Shown piece by piece: positions 39,513 through 47,914 of a DNA stretch of 64,000 nt. The position numbers were made by a program, and so were the translations under genes. Source of the stretch: Duganella sp. Root1480D1 (lineage in GTDB: Bacteria; Pseudomonadota; Gammaproteobacteria; Burkholderiales; Burkholderiaceae_D); NCBI RefSeq assembly GCF_001427305.1, contig NZ_LMFZ01000034.1, forward strand, positions 230,085 through 294,084, written 5' to 3'. Below the pieces are notes generated by a model that made no database searches, was not told where the DNA came from, and saw only the letters and a list, made by a program, of their open reading frames with translations. Each line of letters opens with the position of its first letter. The stretch's first letter is position 1.

Positions 39513-40069
39513 GCCTCGGCGGCAGCGCGCGCAGCATGTGCCGCCGCGCTCGCCGCGCCGGCCTGTTCGATCGCATGCTGCTGCTGGCGGGTCGCCAGCG
39601 CGCGCCGGTCATGCGCATCGACCAGGTCGATCAATGTTTGAGACAGCCGGCAGGCCTCTTTGACCGTTGCATCGAAACGGTCCCGGCCGCGCTGCAGCAT
39701 GGGCGACTGGTAGCCGACAGCGCTAAACATTTCGCAGATTTCCACGCACAGATCGCGCAGCGTGCGCATGGAATCGCAGGCGCCCTCGATATCGGCACGC
39801 ATCCTGCGGTCAAGATCGATGAATTCGGTGCGGGCGTAATCGTGGGCGGACAGTTCCGAAACCGTGCCTTGCCAACGCTCGATGCGGCGGCTGATGCGGC
39901 TGATGTTGGCATTTTTTTTGCGCAGGATCAGCGCATACTGCCAGGCCAGCAGCGCCAGCGGCAAGCAGGCCAGGAAAGCCGGCAAGCCTGCGCGCCGCAT
40001 GGACGTTTCCATATTTTTGCACCGGCGCAGGATCGCACCGATATTGCTGCCAAGGGATTGGTTGCGCAT
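39509..40069 (-). CDS. Membrane-anchored helical protein, unknown function
   Basis: Protein of 186 residues: one hydrophobic helix near 27-48 (GLPAFLACLPLALLAWQYALIL), then a long charged helical region (RISRRIERWQGTVSEL, FIDLDRRMRADIEGA) and an Ala-rich end. GGGAGG precedes the ATG at 40069; the longer in-frame opening reads through an intergenic region. The stop overlaps the oxidoreductase stop by four bases. No family recognised. Confidence 0.65.
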   Translation of the reverse strand: MRNQSLGSNIGAILRRCKNMETSMRRAGLPAFLACLPLALLAWQYALILRKKNANISRISRRIERWQGTVSELSAHDYARTEFIDLDRRMRADIEGACDSMRTLRDLCVEICEMFSAVGYQSPMLQRGRDRFDATVKEACRLSQTLIDLVDAHDRRALATRQQQHAIEQAGAASAAAHAARAAAEA

Positions 40070-40182
40070 GGCCGTCCTCCCGACGATCCGCCGTGCAAAG
40101 GCAGGGCGTGACAAGCCAAGTATAGGCAGCGCTGGACCGGCGCGAACATGCCAAGGGTTGATGCAGATTAAAGGTGGGGCGA

Positions 40183-40905
40183 TTAGGCGCCGTTGAGCCA
40201 GGTTTGTTCGTGGGCGCGTTCGCGGCGGCGGCGTTCGGCAGGCGAGTCGAAGTCGCGCAGGAACTGGATGTGCTTGCGTTCCAGCGCCAGCATCTCGCGT
40301 TCGATTGCATCGACTTCGGCACGGTCGGTCGAGTGATTCATGTAGTTGGCGCGTTCGCGCTGGATGCGCTCCTGCTCGTCCTGGATGGTTTGCAGGCGGC
40401 CCTCGCATCGCTGCACGGTGCGGCGCAGCTTTTCTGGCGTCAGGCCCTGGTCGCGCAGGTCGGTCTGCACGGCCAGGTCGCCACGTACTGCATTGGTACG
40501 CTTTTGCAGTTCGGCGATTTCCGCGTTGACTTCGTCGATGGCCTTGATGTCCTTGGCCGCGTAGGCATTGCGGCGGCGTTCGCCCAGCAGGGCCATTTCC
40601 GCTTCCAGCTCTTCGTACTCGTCGCGGAAGGGGCGCTCGAAATTGTTTAACTGCGCAAGGCAGGACTCGAGCTGCTTCTCCAGCGCCACCACTTCAAGCT
40701 GCAGTTTGGCGACTGGCATGTCGAAGCGGCGCTGGGCGCGCTCCTCCATCGCCTTGTTGGCTGCCAGCAGGCGCGCCTCGTAGCGCACAGTTGAAAACTT
40801 CCTGCGCGCCTCTTCCTCATGGGCGGCACGCAGCCTGCGCTCGTAAGCGCGGTAGGCTGACGGCATGCGCAGCTTGCGATACCAGTTACGAATCCAATTC
40901 CACAT
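40183..40905 (-). CDS. Coiled-coil protein, unknown function
   Basis: Protein of 240 residues. A basic, aromatic start (MWNWIRNWYRKLRMPSAYRAYERRL) could bind membrane or RNA; the rest is strongly charged and helical with heptad-like Leu spacing (about 25-225), e.g. LQLEVVALEKQLES, EYEELEAEMALLGERR, VDAIEREMLALERK. No signal peptide or membrane helix. Possibly structural. It lies 15 bases downstream of the PRPP synthetase paralogue on the same strand and may be co-transcribed. Confidence 0.7.
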   Translation of the reverse strand: MWNWIRNWYRKLRMPSAYRAYERRLRAAHEEEARRKFSTVRYEARLLAANKAMEERAQRRFDMPVAKLQLEVVALEKQLESCLAQLNNFERPFRDEYEELEAEMALLGERRRNAYAAKDIKAIDEVNAEIAELQKRTNAVRGDLAVQTDLRDQGLTPEKLRRTVQRCEGRLQTIQDEQERIQRERANYMNHSTDRAEVDAIEREMLALERKHIQFLRDFDSPAERRRRERAHEQTWLNGA

Positions 40906-40920
40906 AGGCAGGAATATAGC

Positions 40921-41817
40921 TTAGGCTGCGCCCCGTGTCATGTCTGCCAGGGCCGGAGCCAGCAAGGATGCGACAGGAATGGCGTTGCTGCTGTGCGGAA
41001 CGGTGTCGCAACTGGCGGTACGGGCTACGCCGGCAGCTTGCAAGTCTTCGAACGCCGTGCCGGCGAATAGCGGGTGGACTGCGACGCATACCGGCGGCGG
41101 CAGGCCGGCGCGGCGCACGTGGCCGACGGCAGCAATCATGGTACGGGCCGTGGATGCGATATCGTCAACAATGACCGGGGTATGGTGCAGCCAGTGCTCA
41201 GTCTCCGGGACCGAGACTTCCACGTCATGGTCGCCGCGGCGCACTTTTTGCAGCACGATGAAGGGGCAGCCGGCGCCGCGCGCCACTTCGGAAGCCCACT
41301 GCTCGCTCTCGGCGTCCGGCCCGATCACCAACGGCTGCGCCACATTGGCGGCGATCCATTGCGATATGGCCGGCGCGGCGCGCACGACGCGGGTCGGGAT
41401 GGTATAGATCTCGGCCAGGTCATGGTGGCGGTGCAAGTGGGGATCGATGGTCACCATCCAGTGGAATACGCCCGACACCAGCCGCGCGAAGTGGGCGGAA
41501 GTAATGCCCTCGCCGGGATTGAAGATGGCGTCGTGCCGCATATAGGCCAGGTAAGGCGTGACCAGGCCCACGCTGGCGGCGCCCAGGTCGCGGGCGATGC
41601 AGGCGGCGAAATACAGGGGCATGAAACGGTCGTCCGGCCGGTCCAGGGTGCAGACCAGGACTACCTGGCGTCCTTTCACGTCCGAGTGATAGCGCACGTA
41701 GGATTCGCCATCCGGGAAGCGCCGCACCTGCAAACTCCCCTGCTCCCAGCCTGACAATGCCGACAATTGCGCTGTCGTTGCTTCATTGCCGGGCAAGGCA
41801 AACAGGATTGGCGTCAT
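40921..41817 (-). CDS. Ribose-phosphate pyrophosphokinase paralogue
   Basis: PRPP synthetase-family protein of 298 residues (E. coli Prs has 315). Visible elements: FPDGES near 34-39, RHD near 92-94 (family ATP-binding RQD/RHD), IDPHLHRHH near 123-131, the flexible-loop basic residues QKVRRG, and a PRPP loop VIVDDIASTART. The divergent loop sequences suggest a second, non-housekeeping Prs of the type found in nucleoside catabolism. The ATG at 41817 follows GGGGGA and starts at the usual MTPILFALPGNE; the longer opening is not family-like. Confidence 0.82.
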   Translation of the reverse strand: MTPILFALPGNEATTAQLSALSGWEQGSLQVRRFPDGESYVRYHSDVKGRQVVLVCTLDRPDDRFMPLYFAACIARDLGAASVGLVTPYLAYMRHDAIFNPGEGITSAHFARLVSGVFHWMVTIDPHLHRHHDLAEIYTIPTRVVRAAPAISQWIAANVAQPLVIGPDAESEQWASEVARGAGCPFIVLQKVRRGDHDVEVSVPETEHWLHHTPVIVDDIASTARTMIAAVGHVRRAGLPPPVCVAVHPLFAGTAFEDLQAAGVARTASCDTVPHSSNAIPVASLLAPALADMTRGAA

Positions 41818-41969
41818 GGCGATTCCCCCAAAGGTAGTGACTTTTATTCTAGCTCCCAGGCTGCGATTTGTGCAATTCAAGCATCATTTTTGACAACTTG
41901 TCGCAATCTCCGGGTAGCTGACGGTGGCGCCAGTCAGAATCGCCTCCGTTATTCAACTTGGAGACACTC

Positions 41970-42800
41970 ATGCCCTTGAACCGTTTCACCCTGCCCTTGC
42001 TGGCAATGGCGTTGGCAAGCACCCAGGCGCATAGCGAAGCCCTGCTGCAGGATTTTGCCGGCCATAAGATTGAAGTCCTGAAGATCGCCAAACCCGGCGC
42101 ACCGGCCACCGTGGTCTTTGAAAATGGTTCACGCATCACGCTCGACAAATGGGACAAGGTGATTCCCGAAATCGCCAAGGAGGCGAACGTGTTTGCTTAC
42201 AACCGCCCCGGCTACGGCAAGAGCGACAAGCCTGCGACGCCGCGCGACGGCAAGACCGTGGTGGAAGAATTGCGCAAGCTGCTGCAACAGCAAGGCCTGC
42301 AGCCGCCCTATACCCTGGTTGGCCATTCGCTCGGCGGCCTGTACATGCAGATGTATGCGCGCGCCTACCCGCAGGAAGTCCAGGGCGTGGTGCTGGTCGA
42401 CTCGATCTACCCCGGCATCATCAAGAAGCCGGAAGACTTTCCGCTCATGACCCGCATGGCCAAGTACGTGTTCCTGAATTCCGCAATGGAGGCGGAAGTC
42501 GACCAGATCAACAGCACCGGACAGGCCATGCTGGCCATGCCGTGGAGTGACGACATTCCGGTTGTTCGACTGTTCAACGTGCCCAAGTCGGCCGGCGCGG
42601 TGGCCGTCGACCTCGGCACCGTCAACGACGACGAGCAGACCCGCACCATGGTCAAGAACATGTATCCGAAAGCCTGCAAGGTGATCGTGGACTCCGATCA
42701 CCAGATGCAGCAGGCGAATCCCGAAGTGGTGGTCACCGCCATCCGCGACGTGATCGGCGCCCGCGACGGCAAGCGTCAGCCGGCCTCACACTGCAGTTGA
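41970..42800 (+). CDS. Exported alpha/beta hydrolase
   Basis: Protein of 276 residues with a signal peptide (MPLNRFTLPLLAMALASTQAHS) and an alpha/beta-hydrolase fold. The nucleophile elbow is GHSLGG with S120; the oxyanion region is AYNRPGYGKSD near 76-86, and the late His is likely in DSDHQMQ. The acyl substrate is unknown. The ATG at 41970 is chosen because TTGGAG lies six bases upstream. Its 3' end overlaps the convergent MFS gene by 25 bases. Confidence 0.87.
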   Translation: MPLNRFTLPLLAMALASTQAHSEALLQDFAGHKIEVLKIAKPGAPATVVFENGSRITLDKWDKVIPEIAKEANVFAYNRPGYGKSDKPATPRDGKTVVEELRKLLQQQGLQPPYTLVGHSLGGLYMQMYARAYPQEVQGVVLVDSIYPGIIKKPEDFPLMTRMAKYVFLNSAMEAEVDQINSTGQAMLAMPWSDDIPVVRLFNVPKSAGAVAVDLGTVNDDEQTRTMVKNMYPKACKVIVDSDHQMQQANPEVVVTAIRDVIGARDGKRQPASHCS

Positions 42801-44074
42801 TCGGCGTCGGCCGCGGTACGCGCTTCTTCATGGTGGAAAGGCGCGTACCAGGTGACGATAAACGATGGCACGGTCGCCGCCATCACCAGCCAGAAGTAGC
42901 TGACGTAGCCCATGGCTTCCTGCAGGTGGCCGCTGACCATGCCGGTCAACATGCCGCACATGCCCATCAGTCCAGTGCCGAACGCATAATGGGTGGTGGT
43001 GTATTTGCCGGGCGCCAGTTGCTGCATCAGGTAGATCATGAAGCCTACCGAGCCAAAGCCGAAGGAGAACTTCTCAACCACCACGCCGGCGCCGATCACC
43101 CACAGGTTGGAGGGCTGGTAGATCGCCATCAGCAGGAACGTGGCAATCGGAATATTCAGCACGCAGCACAGTGTGAACAGCACGGGCTTGAGGCCGCGTT
43201 TGGCCACATACCAGCCGCCAATCAGGGAGCCGGCCAGCACCGCCAGCAAGCCATAGGTGCCATAGACGATGCCCAGCAACTCGTTGGACATGCCCAGACC
43301 GCCCTTCTCGACCGGATCGACCATGAAGAACGGGCCGATCTTTTCCAGCAAGCCAATCGACACGCGATACAACAGCGCAAAGGCCACCATGGTCCATACG
43401 CCGCGCTTTTCGAAGAAGGTCTTGAAGGCGTCGCGCAGGATGAACCCCGCCTGCGCCAGGCTTTCCGGCGTATCGGCCGCACGTGCGCCATCCGGCATGG
43501 CGCGCCAGTGCCAGGCCGTAATCACCAGCAGCAGGACCGCGACGGCGACGAAGACGATGCGCCAGGCACCCAGCCAATCCATCCCGTAGTCCGAATGCAG
43601 GCGGCCGCTCAGGTAGACCAGCACCCCGGAAGCCACCACCGGGCCGATATTCCAACTCAGGCTTTGCACGCCGCAGTACAGCGACTGGCTGCGCGAACTG
43701 AGCGAAGTGACGTACACGCCATCGCTGGCAATATCCATAGTGGCGCCGATGAAGGACATGATCCAGAACAGCACCATCATCAGCGCCATCGAACCCGGCA
43801 TGCCCATCACCAGGGCGACCGCGCCGAAGCCCAGGCCAAGCAGCAACTGGGTGACCAGCACAAAGAACTTCTTGGTGCGGTACATTTCCACCACCGGCGC
43901 AAACAGCGGCTTGATGGTGTAGGCCAGGATCAGCATGCTCGAATACTGCGCAGCGCGGCCATTGTCCATGCCCAGGTTCTTGAACATGATGGAGGTGACG
44001 CTGGTCAGCATCATGTAGCCCATCGCCATCGCGAAATAGCCGGTGGGCACCCACTGCAGCGGCGAGCGGTTCAT
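42776..44074 (-). CDS. MFS transporter (AmpG/PAT-like), probable glycoside importer
   Basis: Membrane protein of 432 residues with about twelve helices. Early segments (WVPTGYFAMAMGYMMLTSVTSIMFKNLG, ATMDIASDGVYV) recall the AmpG/PAT group of the major facilitator superfamily, which imports muropeptides, but the operon context (TonB receptor, beta-glucosidase, LacI) points to a di- or oligosaccharide. Its start overlaps the GH1 stop by four bases (ATGA), so transport and hydrolysis are coupled. Third gene of the minus-strand operon. Confidence 0.85.
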   Translation of the reverse strand: MNRSPLQWVPTGYFAMAMGYMMLTSVTSIMFKNLGMDNGRAAQYSSMLILAYTIKPLFAPVVEMYRTKKFFVLVTQLLLGLGFGAVALVMGMPGSMALMMVLFWIMSFIGATMDIASDGVYVTSLSSRSQSLYCGVQSLSWNIGPVVASGVLVYLSGRLHSDYGMDWLGAWRIVFVAVAVLLLVITAWHWRAMPDGARAADTPESLAQAGFILRDAFKTFFEKRGVWTMVAFALLYRVSIGLLEKIGPFFMVDPVEKGGLGMSNELLGIVYGTYGLLAVLAGSLIGGWYVAKRGLKPVLFTLCCVLNIPIATFLLMAIYQPSNLWVIGAGVVVEKFSFGFGSVGFMIYLMQQLAPGKYTTTHYAFGTGLMGMCGMLTGMVSGHLQEAMGYVSYFWLVMAATVPSFIVTWYAPFHHEEARTAADADQLQCEAG

Positions 44075-45372
44075 GAGCGCTGCACCTTGATGAACTCACG
44101 GTACCAATGCGCGCTGTCTTTCAGCGTGCGCTTTTGCGTGGCGTAATCGACATGGACGATGCCGAAGCGCTTGGCGTAGCCGGAATCCCATTCGAAGTTA
44201 TCCAGCAAGCTCCACATGAAGTAGCCTTGCACGTCGACGCCTTGCTGCATCGCGCTGGCCAGCGCATCGAAATGGCGTGAAATGAAGGAGATGCGCTCCT
44301 CATCGTGCTGCGGCGTGCTGCTGGCCATGCCGTTCTCAGTAATGTAGATCGGCGGCAGCTCGTATTCGCCTTTCAGCTTGAGCAGCAATTCAGTCAGGCC
44401 TTGCGGGTAAATTTCCCACCCCATGTCGGTGCGGCCGTTTTCCAGCGGCGGGGTGCGCGGCGGGTCTTCGGCGCTGCAGAAGGCGCGGAAGTAGTAATTC
44501 ACGCCAAGGAAATCGATCGGCTGGTGGATGGCGGCCATGTCGCCGGCCTCCACTTGCGGGGCATTGGCGCCATGGTGGCGCAGCGCCAGTTCCGGATAAC
44601 GGCCTTTGAAAATTGGGTCCATGAACCATTGTACCGAACGCGCGTATTCCACTTCCGCCAGGGCGCGGTCGGCGTCGCTGTCGGTGGCCGGATCGGCGGT
44701 CCACTGGTTCAGCACAATGCCGAGTTTCGCCTTCGAGCCGACTGCGCGCATGGCAGTCATTGCAAGCCCGTGGGACAACAGCAGGTGGTGCGAAACCTGG
44801 ACGGCGGCCTTCGCGTCGCGCACGCCCGGCGCGAACTGGCCGTTGCCGTAACCGAGGTTCGCCGTGCACCAAGGCTCGTTATGGGTGGCGATGCTGGCCA
44901 CGCGATCGCCGAAGCGGCGTGCTACTTCGGCCGCGTATTCGGCAAAGTATTCGCAGGTGGCACGATTCAGCCAGCCGCCCTCTTCCTGCAAGGCTTGCGG
45001 CAAATCCCAGTGGTAGAGCGTGACGTAGGCCTGCTTGCCTTTTTCGTGCAAGGCTGAGATCAGGCGGTCGTAAAAGGCGAAGCCGGCTTCATTCCAGGCG
45101 CCCTTGCCGTCCGGCTGCACGCGCGACCAGGCGATGGAGAAGCGGTAGGCGTCGACACCGAGGGAATCGATGATGTCAACGTCCTCGCGATAGCGATGGT
45201 AGTGATCGCAGGCGACGCTGCCGTCGCTGCCATCCTTGATCTTGCCGGGCGTATTGCAGAAAACGTCCCAGATAGAGAGGCCTTTGCCGTCCTCCTGGTT
45301 GGCGCCCTCGATCTGGAAGGCGCTGGTGGCTACGCCCCAGAGAAAGTCGGGCGGCAGGCGTGTATCTTTCAT
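44071..45372 (-). CDS. GH1 beta-glucosidase
   Basis: Family 1 glycoside hydrolase of 433 residues. The acid/base is E166 in THNEPW and the nucleophile E346 in YITENG; FLWGVATSAFQIEG at 10-23 and YRFSIAWSR at 76-84 are typical. No signal peptide, so it acts in the cytoplasm on imported cellobiose-like or aryl glucosides. Middle gene of the operon: 71 bases after the TonB receptor, where a stable hairpin lies, and overlapping the MFS transporter. Confidence 0.93.
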   Translation of the reverse strand: MKDTRLPPDFLWGVATSAFQIEGANQEDGKGLSIWDVFCNTPGKIKDGSDGSVACDHYHRYREDVDIIDSLGVDAYRFSIAWSRVQPDGKGAWNEAGFAFYDRLISALHEKGKQAYVTLYHWDLPQALQEEGGWLNRATCEYFAEYAAEVARRFGDRVASIATHNEPWCTANLGYGNGQFAPGVRDAKAAVQVSHHLLLSHGLAMTAMRAVGSKAKLGIVLNQWTADPATDSDADRALAEVEYARSVQWFMDPIFKGRYPELALRHHGANAPQVEAGDMAAIHQPIDFLGVNYYFRAFCSAEDPPRTPPLENGRTDMGWEIYPQGLTELLLKLKGEYELPPIYITENGMASSTPQHDEERISFISRHFDALASAMQQGVDVQGYFMWSLLDNFEWDSGYAKRFGIVHVDYATQKRTLKDSAHWYREFIKVQRS

Positions 45373-45402
45373 TCTTGATTTCGCAGGTAAAAGCTTAGGG
45401 AT

Positions 45403-45429
45403 GGCCTGCCCCGGGGGACGAGGCAGGCC
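45403..45429 (-). terminator. Intercistronic hairpin between the TonB receptor and beta-glucosidase genes
   Basis: Perfect 8-bp stem GGCCTGCC/GGCAGGCC with an 11-base loop, 14 bases after the receptor stop and 30 before the GH1 start. No T-tract follows; more likely a stabilising or attenuating structure that lets the receptor message exceed that of the downstream genes. Confidence 0.5.
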
Positions 45430-45443
45430 GCGTTGCGACGGGC

Positions 45444-47804
45444 TTAGAAGTCGATGCCCGCGTTAACACCGATGGTGCGTGGAGGCAGGTACTGCGCCAC
45501 CCACACATTGGCGCCGTTCATGGCGCTGGTCTTGATGCGCTTGTCGCCTACGTTACGCACGAAGGCATCCACCCAGAACTGCTTCGGTCCCTGGTAGCGC
45601 AGGCCGAGGTCGAACTTGGTGTAAGCAGCTTGCTGGTCTTCCGGTCCCAGGTTGAAGATCGACAGCTCGGACTTGGTTTCGTAGTGTGCCGAAACGCGCG
45701 GAATCAAGGTGTCGCCATTCGCCAGGCGGAAGGTGTGCTGGTAGTTCAGGTGGGCCGAGAACTTTGGAGCGTGCGGCATGATGTTGCCGGTCACGTCCAG
45801 GCAGTTCGAGTTCAGGTCCGGGCAGAACGGCAGGGCATAGTCGTTCGAGCCGGCGATCAGGAAGCCCAGCTTGGTATGCGTGTATGCCAGGGCCAGCGCC
45901 AGCTTGTCGTCCGGCGACAGCTTGGCCTGGATTTCCGATTCGAAGCCCCACACCTTGGCGCCGTCCACGTTACTGGTGACGAAGATGTGCGACCCGTCCG
46001 GCTTGGTAACTGGAGAACTGAACTGGAAGTCCTTGAAGTTCTCATAGTACAGGGCGTTGTTGATGCGCAGTGCGCCGCCCAGGAAGGAGCTCTTGCTGCC
46101 GATCTCGTAATTGGTCAGGGTCTCGGGATCGTAAGTACGGCCGCCATCCTGCAGGCCGCCGGCCTTGTAGCCGGTAGCTACGCTGGCGTACAGCATATGG
46201 TTCTTGTCGACGTCGTAGCTCAGGCGTGCCAGGCCGGTGGTCTTGCTGCCTTTGTAGCGGCCATCGTTTGACGGCACACTTGGGCTGTAGCCTTGGCCAG
46301 GCTTGGTCGGGTCGATGCTTGGGCTCAGCGGAACCTGCGGCACAGTTGGGTCGCCGTTCCAGGTATAGCCGTTACCACCTTCGTTGGTGCGCTTGTCCGA
46401 GGTGTAGCGCAGGCCGCCGGTCAGGTGCATGCTACCGACATTCCAGGTGGCCTGGCCGAACACGGCGCGCGAATCCACAGTTTCTTTCGGCTGGATGAAG
46501 GACCCTTGCCATGCCACGCTGCCTTGCTGCGTGCCGTGCATGATCGGGATGTCGAAGCGGATGCCGTTGTCTTCCGCCGCATAGTAGGCGCCCAGTTGCC
46601 AGTCCACTTCCTTCTGGCCGACCGATTGCAATTGCAGTTCGTGGCTGTTGCTGCTGTACTTGGACCAGACGGTGTTGTTGGCCTGGTAGTCGCCGCCCGT
46701 GGTGAAGCTGGTTGGCAGCACGCGGCCGCCGTCCTGGTCGTAGGTGGACGAGCCGGAGAACTTGGAGTGGCCGGCAATGTAGGTCAGCGACATGTCCGGG
46801 CTCACCGCGTATTCGAGGCGGCTGCGGAAGGTGTTCACATTACGGTGCAGGAACGGGGCGGTATCGATCAGGGCCGACCACTCGTCCTGGCCAGCGCGCG
46901 GCGTCTGCATCAGGTTCATGTTCGGGGTGCCGCGGTCCTGGAAGCGCTCGTAGGAGATATTCCACTTCAGGCGATCGGTCGGCTGGTACAGCCAGCTCAC
47001 GCGCACGCCGCTCTGGTTCTGCGCGTTGTAGCGCGGGCCGTTGACGACGTAGTTGTTCGGGTTAATCGGCTGGAACTTGGCGGGATCGCCGCCGCCTGCC
47101 AGGTAAGCCGCCTGCTGGGATGCCAGCGAGATATTCGGCAAGGTCTGGTACTTCACGTAGCCGTCATGCTGCTCGTGGATCACCGCCACGCGCAGAGCGG
47201 AGTTGTCGCCGGTCGGCACGTTCAGGGCGGCACGGGCGCCGAGGCGGGCGTAATCGCCGATGCCGCCGGAGACGCTGCCCGAGAACTCCTTCAGCTTGGG
47301 CTTGACCGTCTGCATATTGACCGCGCCCACGGTGGAGTTGCGGCCCCACAGCGTGCCTTGCGGGCCGCGCAGCACTTCAATCGCTTCCACGTCGAACAGC
47401 AGCGCGGTGGCGCCTTCCGGACGTGGCGAGTAGATGCCGTCCACAAAGAAGGCCACTTCAGGATCGGCGTATTCGGTCTTGGCGGAGTCGTTGCCGATGC
47501 CGCGCATGGTCATGGTGATGACGCCGTGGTCGCCCTGGCCGGTGGCCTGGAAGCTTGGCACTAGGTTGGTGACGTCCTGGATGGTTTGCACGTGTGCGTC
47601 TTCGAGCGCCGCTGCGTCCAGGGCGGTCACCGCCACCGGAGTTTTTTGCAGGGAAGTGGTGCGCTTGGTCGCCGTGATCAGCACTTCCGGCACGACGGTG
47701 GAATCGGTATTGGCGGCAGGCGCAGCGGGAGCTTGTTGCGCGGTAGCGCTATTTGCGGACGCGACCAGGGCCAGCACCCCGATCTGGATTGCAGAAAACT
47801 TCAT
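45444..47804 (-). CDS. TonB-dependent receptor, probable glycoside uptake
   Basis: Outer membrane receptor of 786 residues: signal peptide (MKFSAIQIGVLALVASANSATAQ), a TonB-box-like VPEVLITATKR segment, plug domain (about 40-165: VTNLVPSFQ, MRGIGNDS, IEVLRGPQGTLWGRNSTVGAVN) and a 22-strand barrel ending in F (GVNAGIDF). The ATG at 47804 is preferred because GGAG lies seven bases upstream and the signal starts there; the longer opening crosses the operator palindrome. Energised by TonB/ExbBD encoded elsewhere. Two LacI-type operators precede it. Confidence 0.93.
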   Translation of the reverse strand: MKFSAIQIGVLALVASANSATAQQAPAAPAANTDSTVVPEVLITATKRTTSLQKTPVAVTALDAAALEDAHVQTIQDVTNLVPSFQATGQGDHGVITMTMRGIGNDSAKTEYADPEVAFFVDGIYSPRPEGATALLFDVEAIEVLRGPQGTLWGRNSTVGAVNMQTVKPKLKEFSGSVSGGIGDYARLGARAALNVPTGDNSALRVAVIHEQHDGYVKYQTLPNISLASQQAAYLAGGGDPAKFQPINPNNYVVNGPRYNAQNQSGVRVSWLYQPTDRLKWNISYERFQDRGTPNMNLMQTPRAGQDEWSALIDTAPFLHRNVNTFRSRLEYAVSPDMSLTYIAGHSKFSGSSTYDQDGGRVLPTSFTTGGDYQANNTVWSKYSSNSHELQLQSVGQKEVDWQLGAYYAAEDNGIRFDIPIMHGTQQGSVAWQGSFIQPKETVDSRAVFGQATWNVGSMHLTGGLRYTSDKRTNEGGNGYTWNGDPTVPQVPLSPSIDPTKPGQGYSPSVPSNDGRYKGSKTTGLARLSYDVDKNHMLYASVATGYKAGGLQDGGRTYDPETLTNYEIGSKSSFLGGALRINNALYYENFKDFQFSSPVTKPDGSHIFVTSNVDGAKVWGFESEIQAKLSPDDKLALALAYTHTKLGFLIAGSNDYALPFCPDLNSNCLDVTGNIMPHAPKFSAHLNYQHTFRLANGDTLIPRVSAHYETKSELSIFNLGPEDQQAAYTKFDLGLRYQGPKQFWVDAFVRNVGDKRIKTSAMNGANVWVAQYLPPRTIGVNAGIDF

Positions 47805-47825
47805 ATTGTCTCCGGGTTGTTGTTG

Positions 47826-47839
47826 TGAAAACGATTTCT
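47826..47839. promoter_or_regulatory. LacI-type operator 1
   Basis: TGAAAACGATTTCT, a near-palindrome of the CG-centred LacI/GalR type, 12 of 14 positions matching the perfect site next to it. Centre spacing to the next operator is 21 bp, two helical turns, which favours cooperative binding. Confidence 0.6.
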
Positions 47840-47846
47840 TATTGCT

Positions 47847-47860
47847 TGAAAACGTTTTCA
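47847..47860. promoter_or_regulatory. LacI-type operator 2 (perfect palindrome)
   Basis: TGAAAACGTTTTCA is a perfect 14-bp palindrome with the CG centre read by LacI-family proteins. It lies between the divergent TonB receptor (47804) and halogenase-like (47915) genes and probably controls both through the LacI protein encoded at 49531. Confidence 0.75.
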
Positions 47861-47914
47861 TGGTACATTTTCAAAAAATAAAAAGTCAACAAATTTTTTA
47901 AGGAGACGACAAAA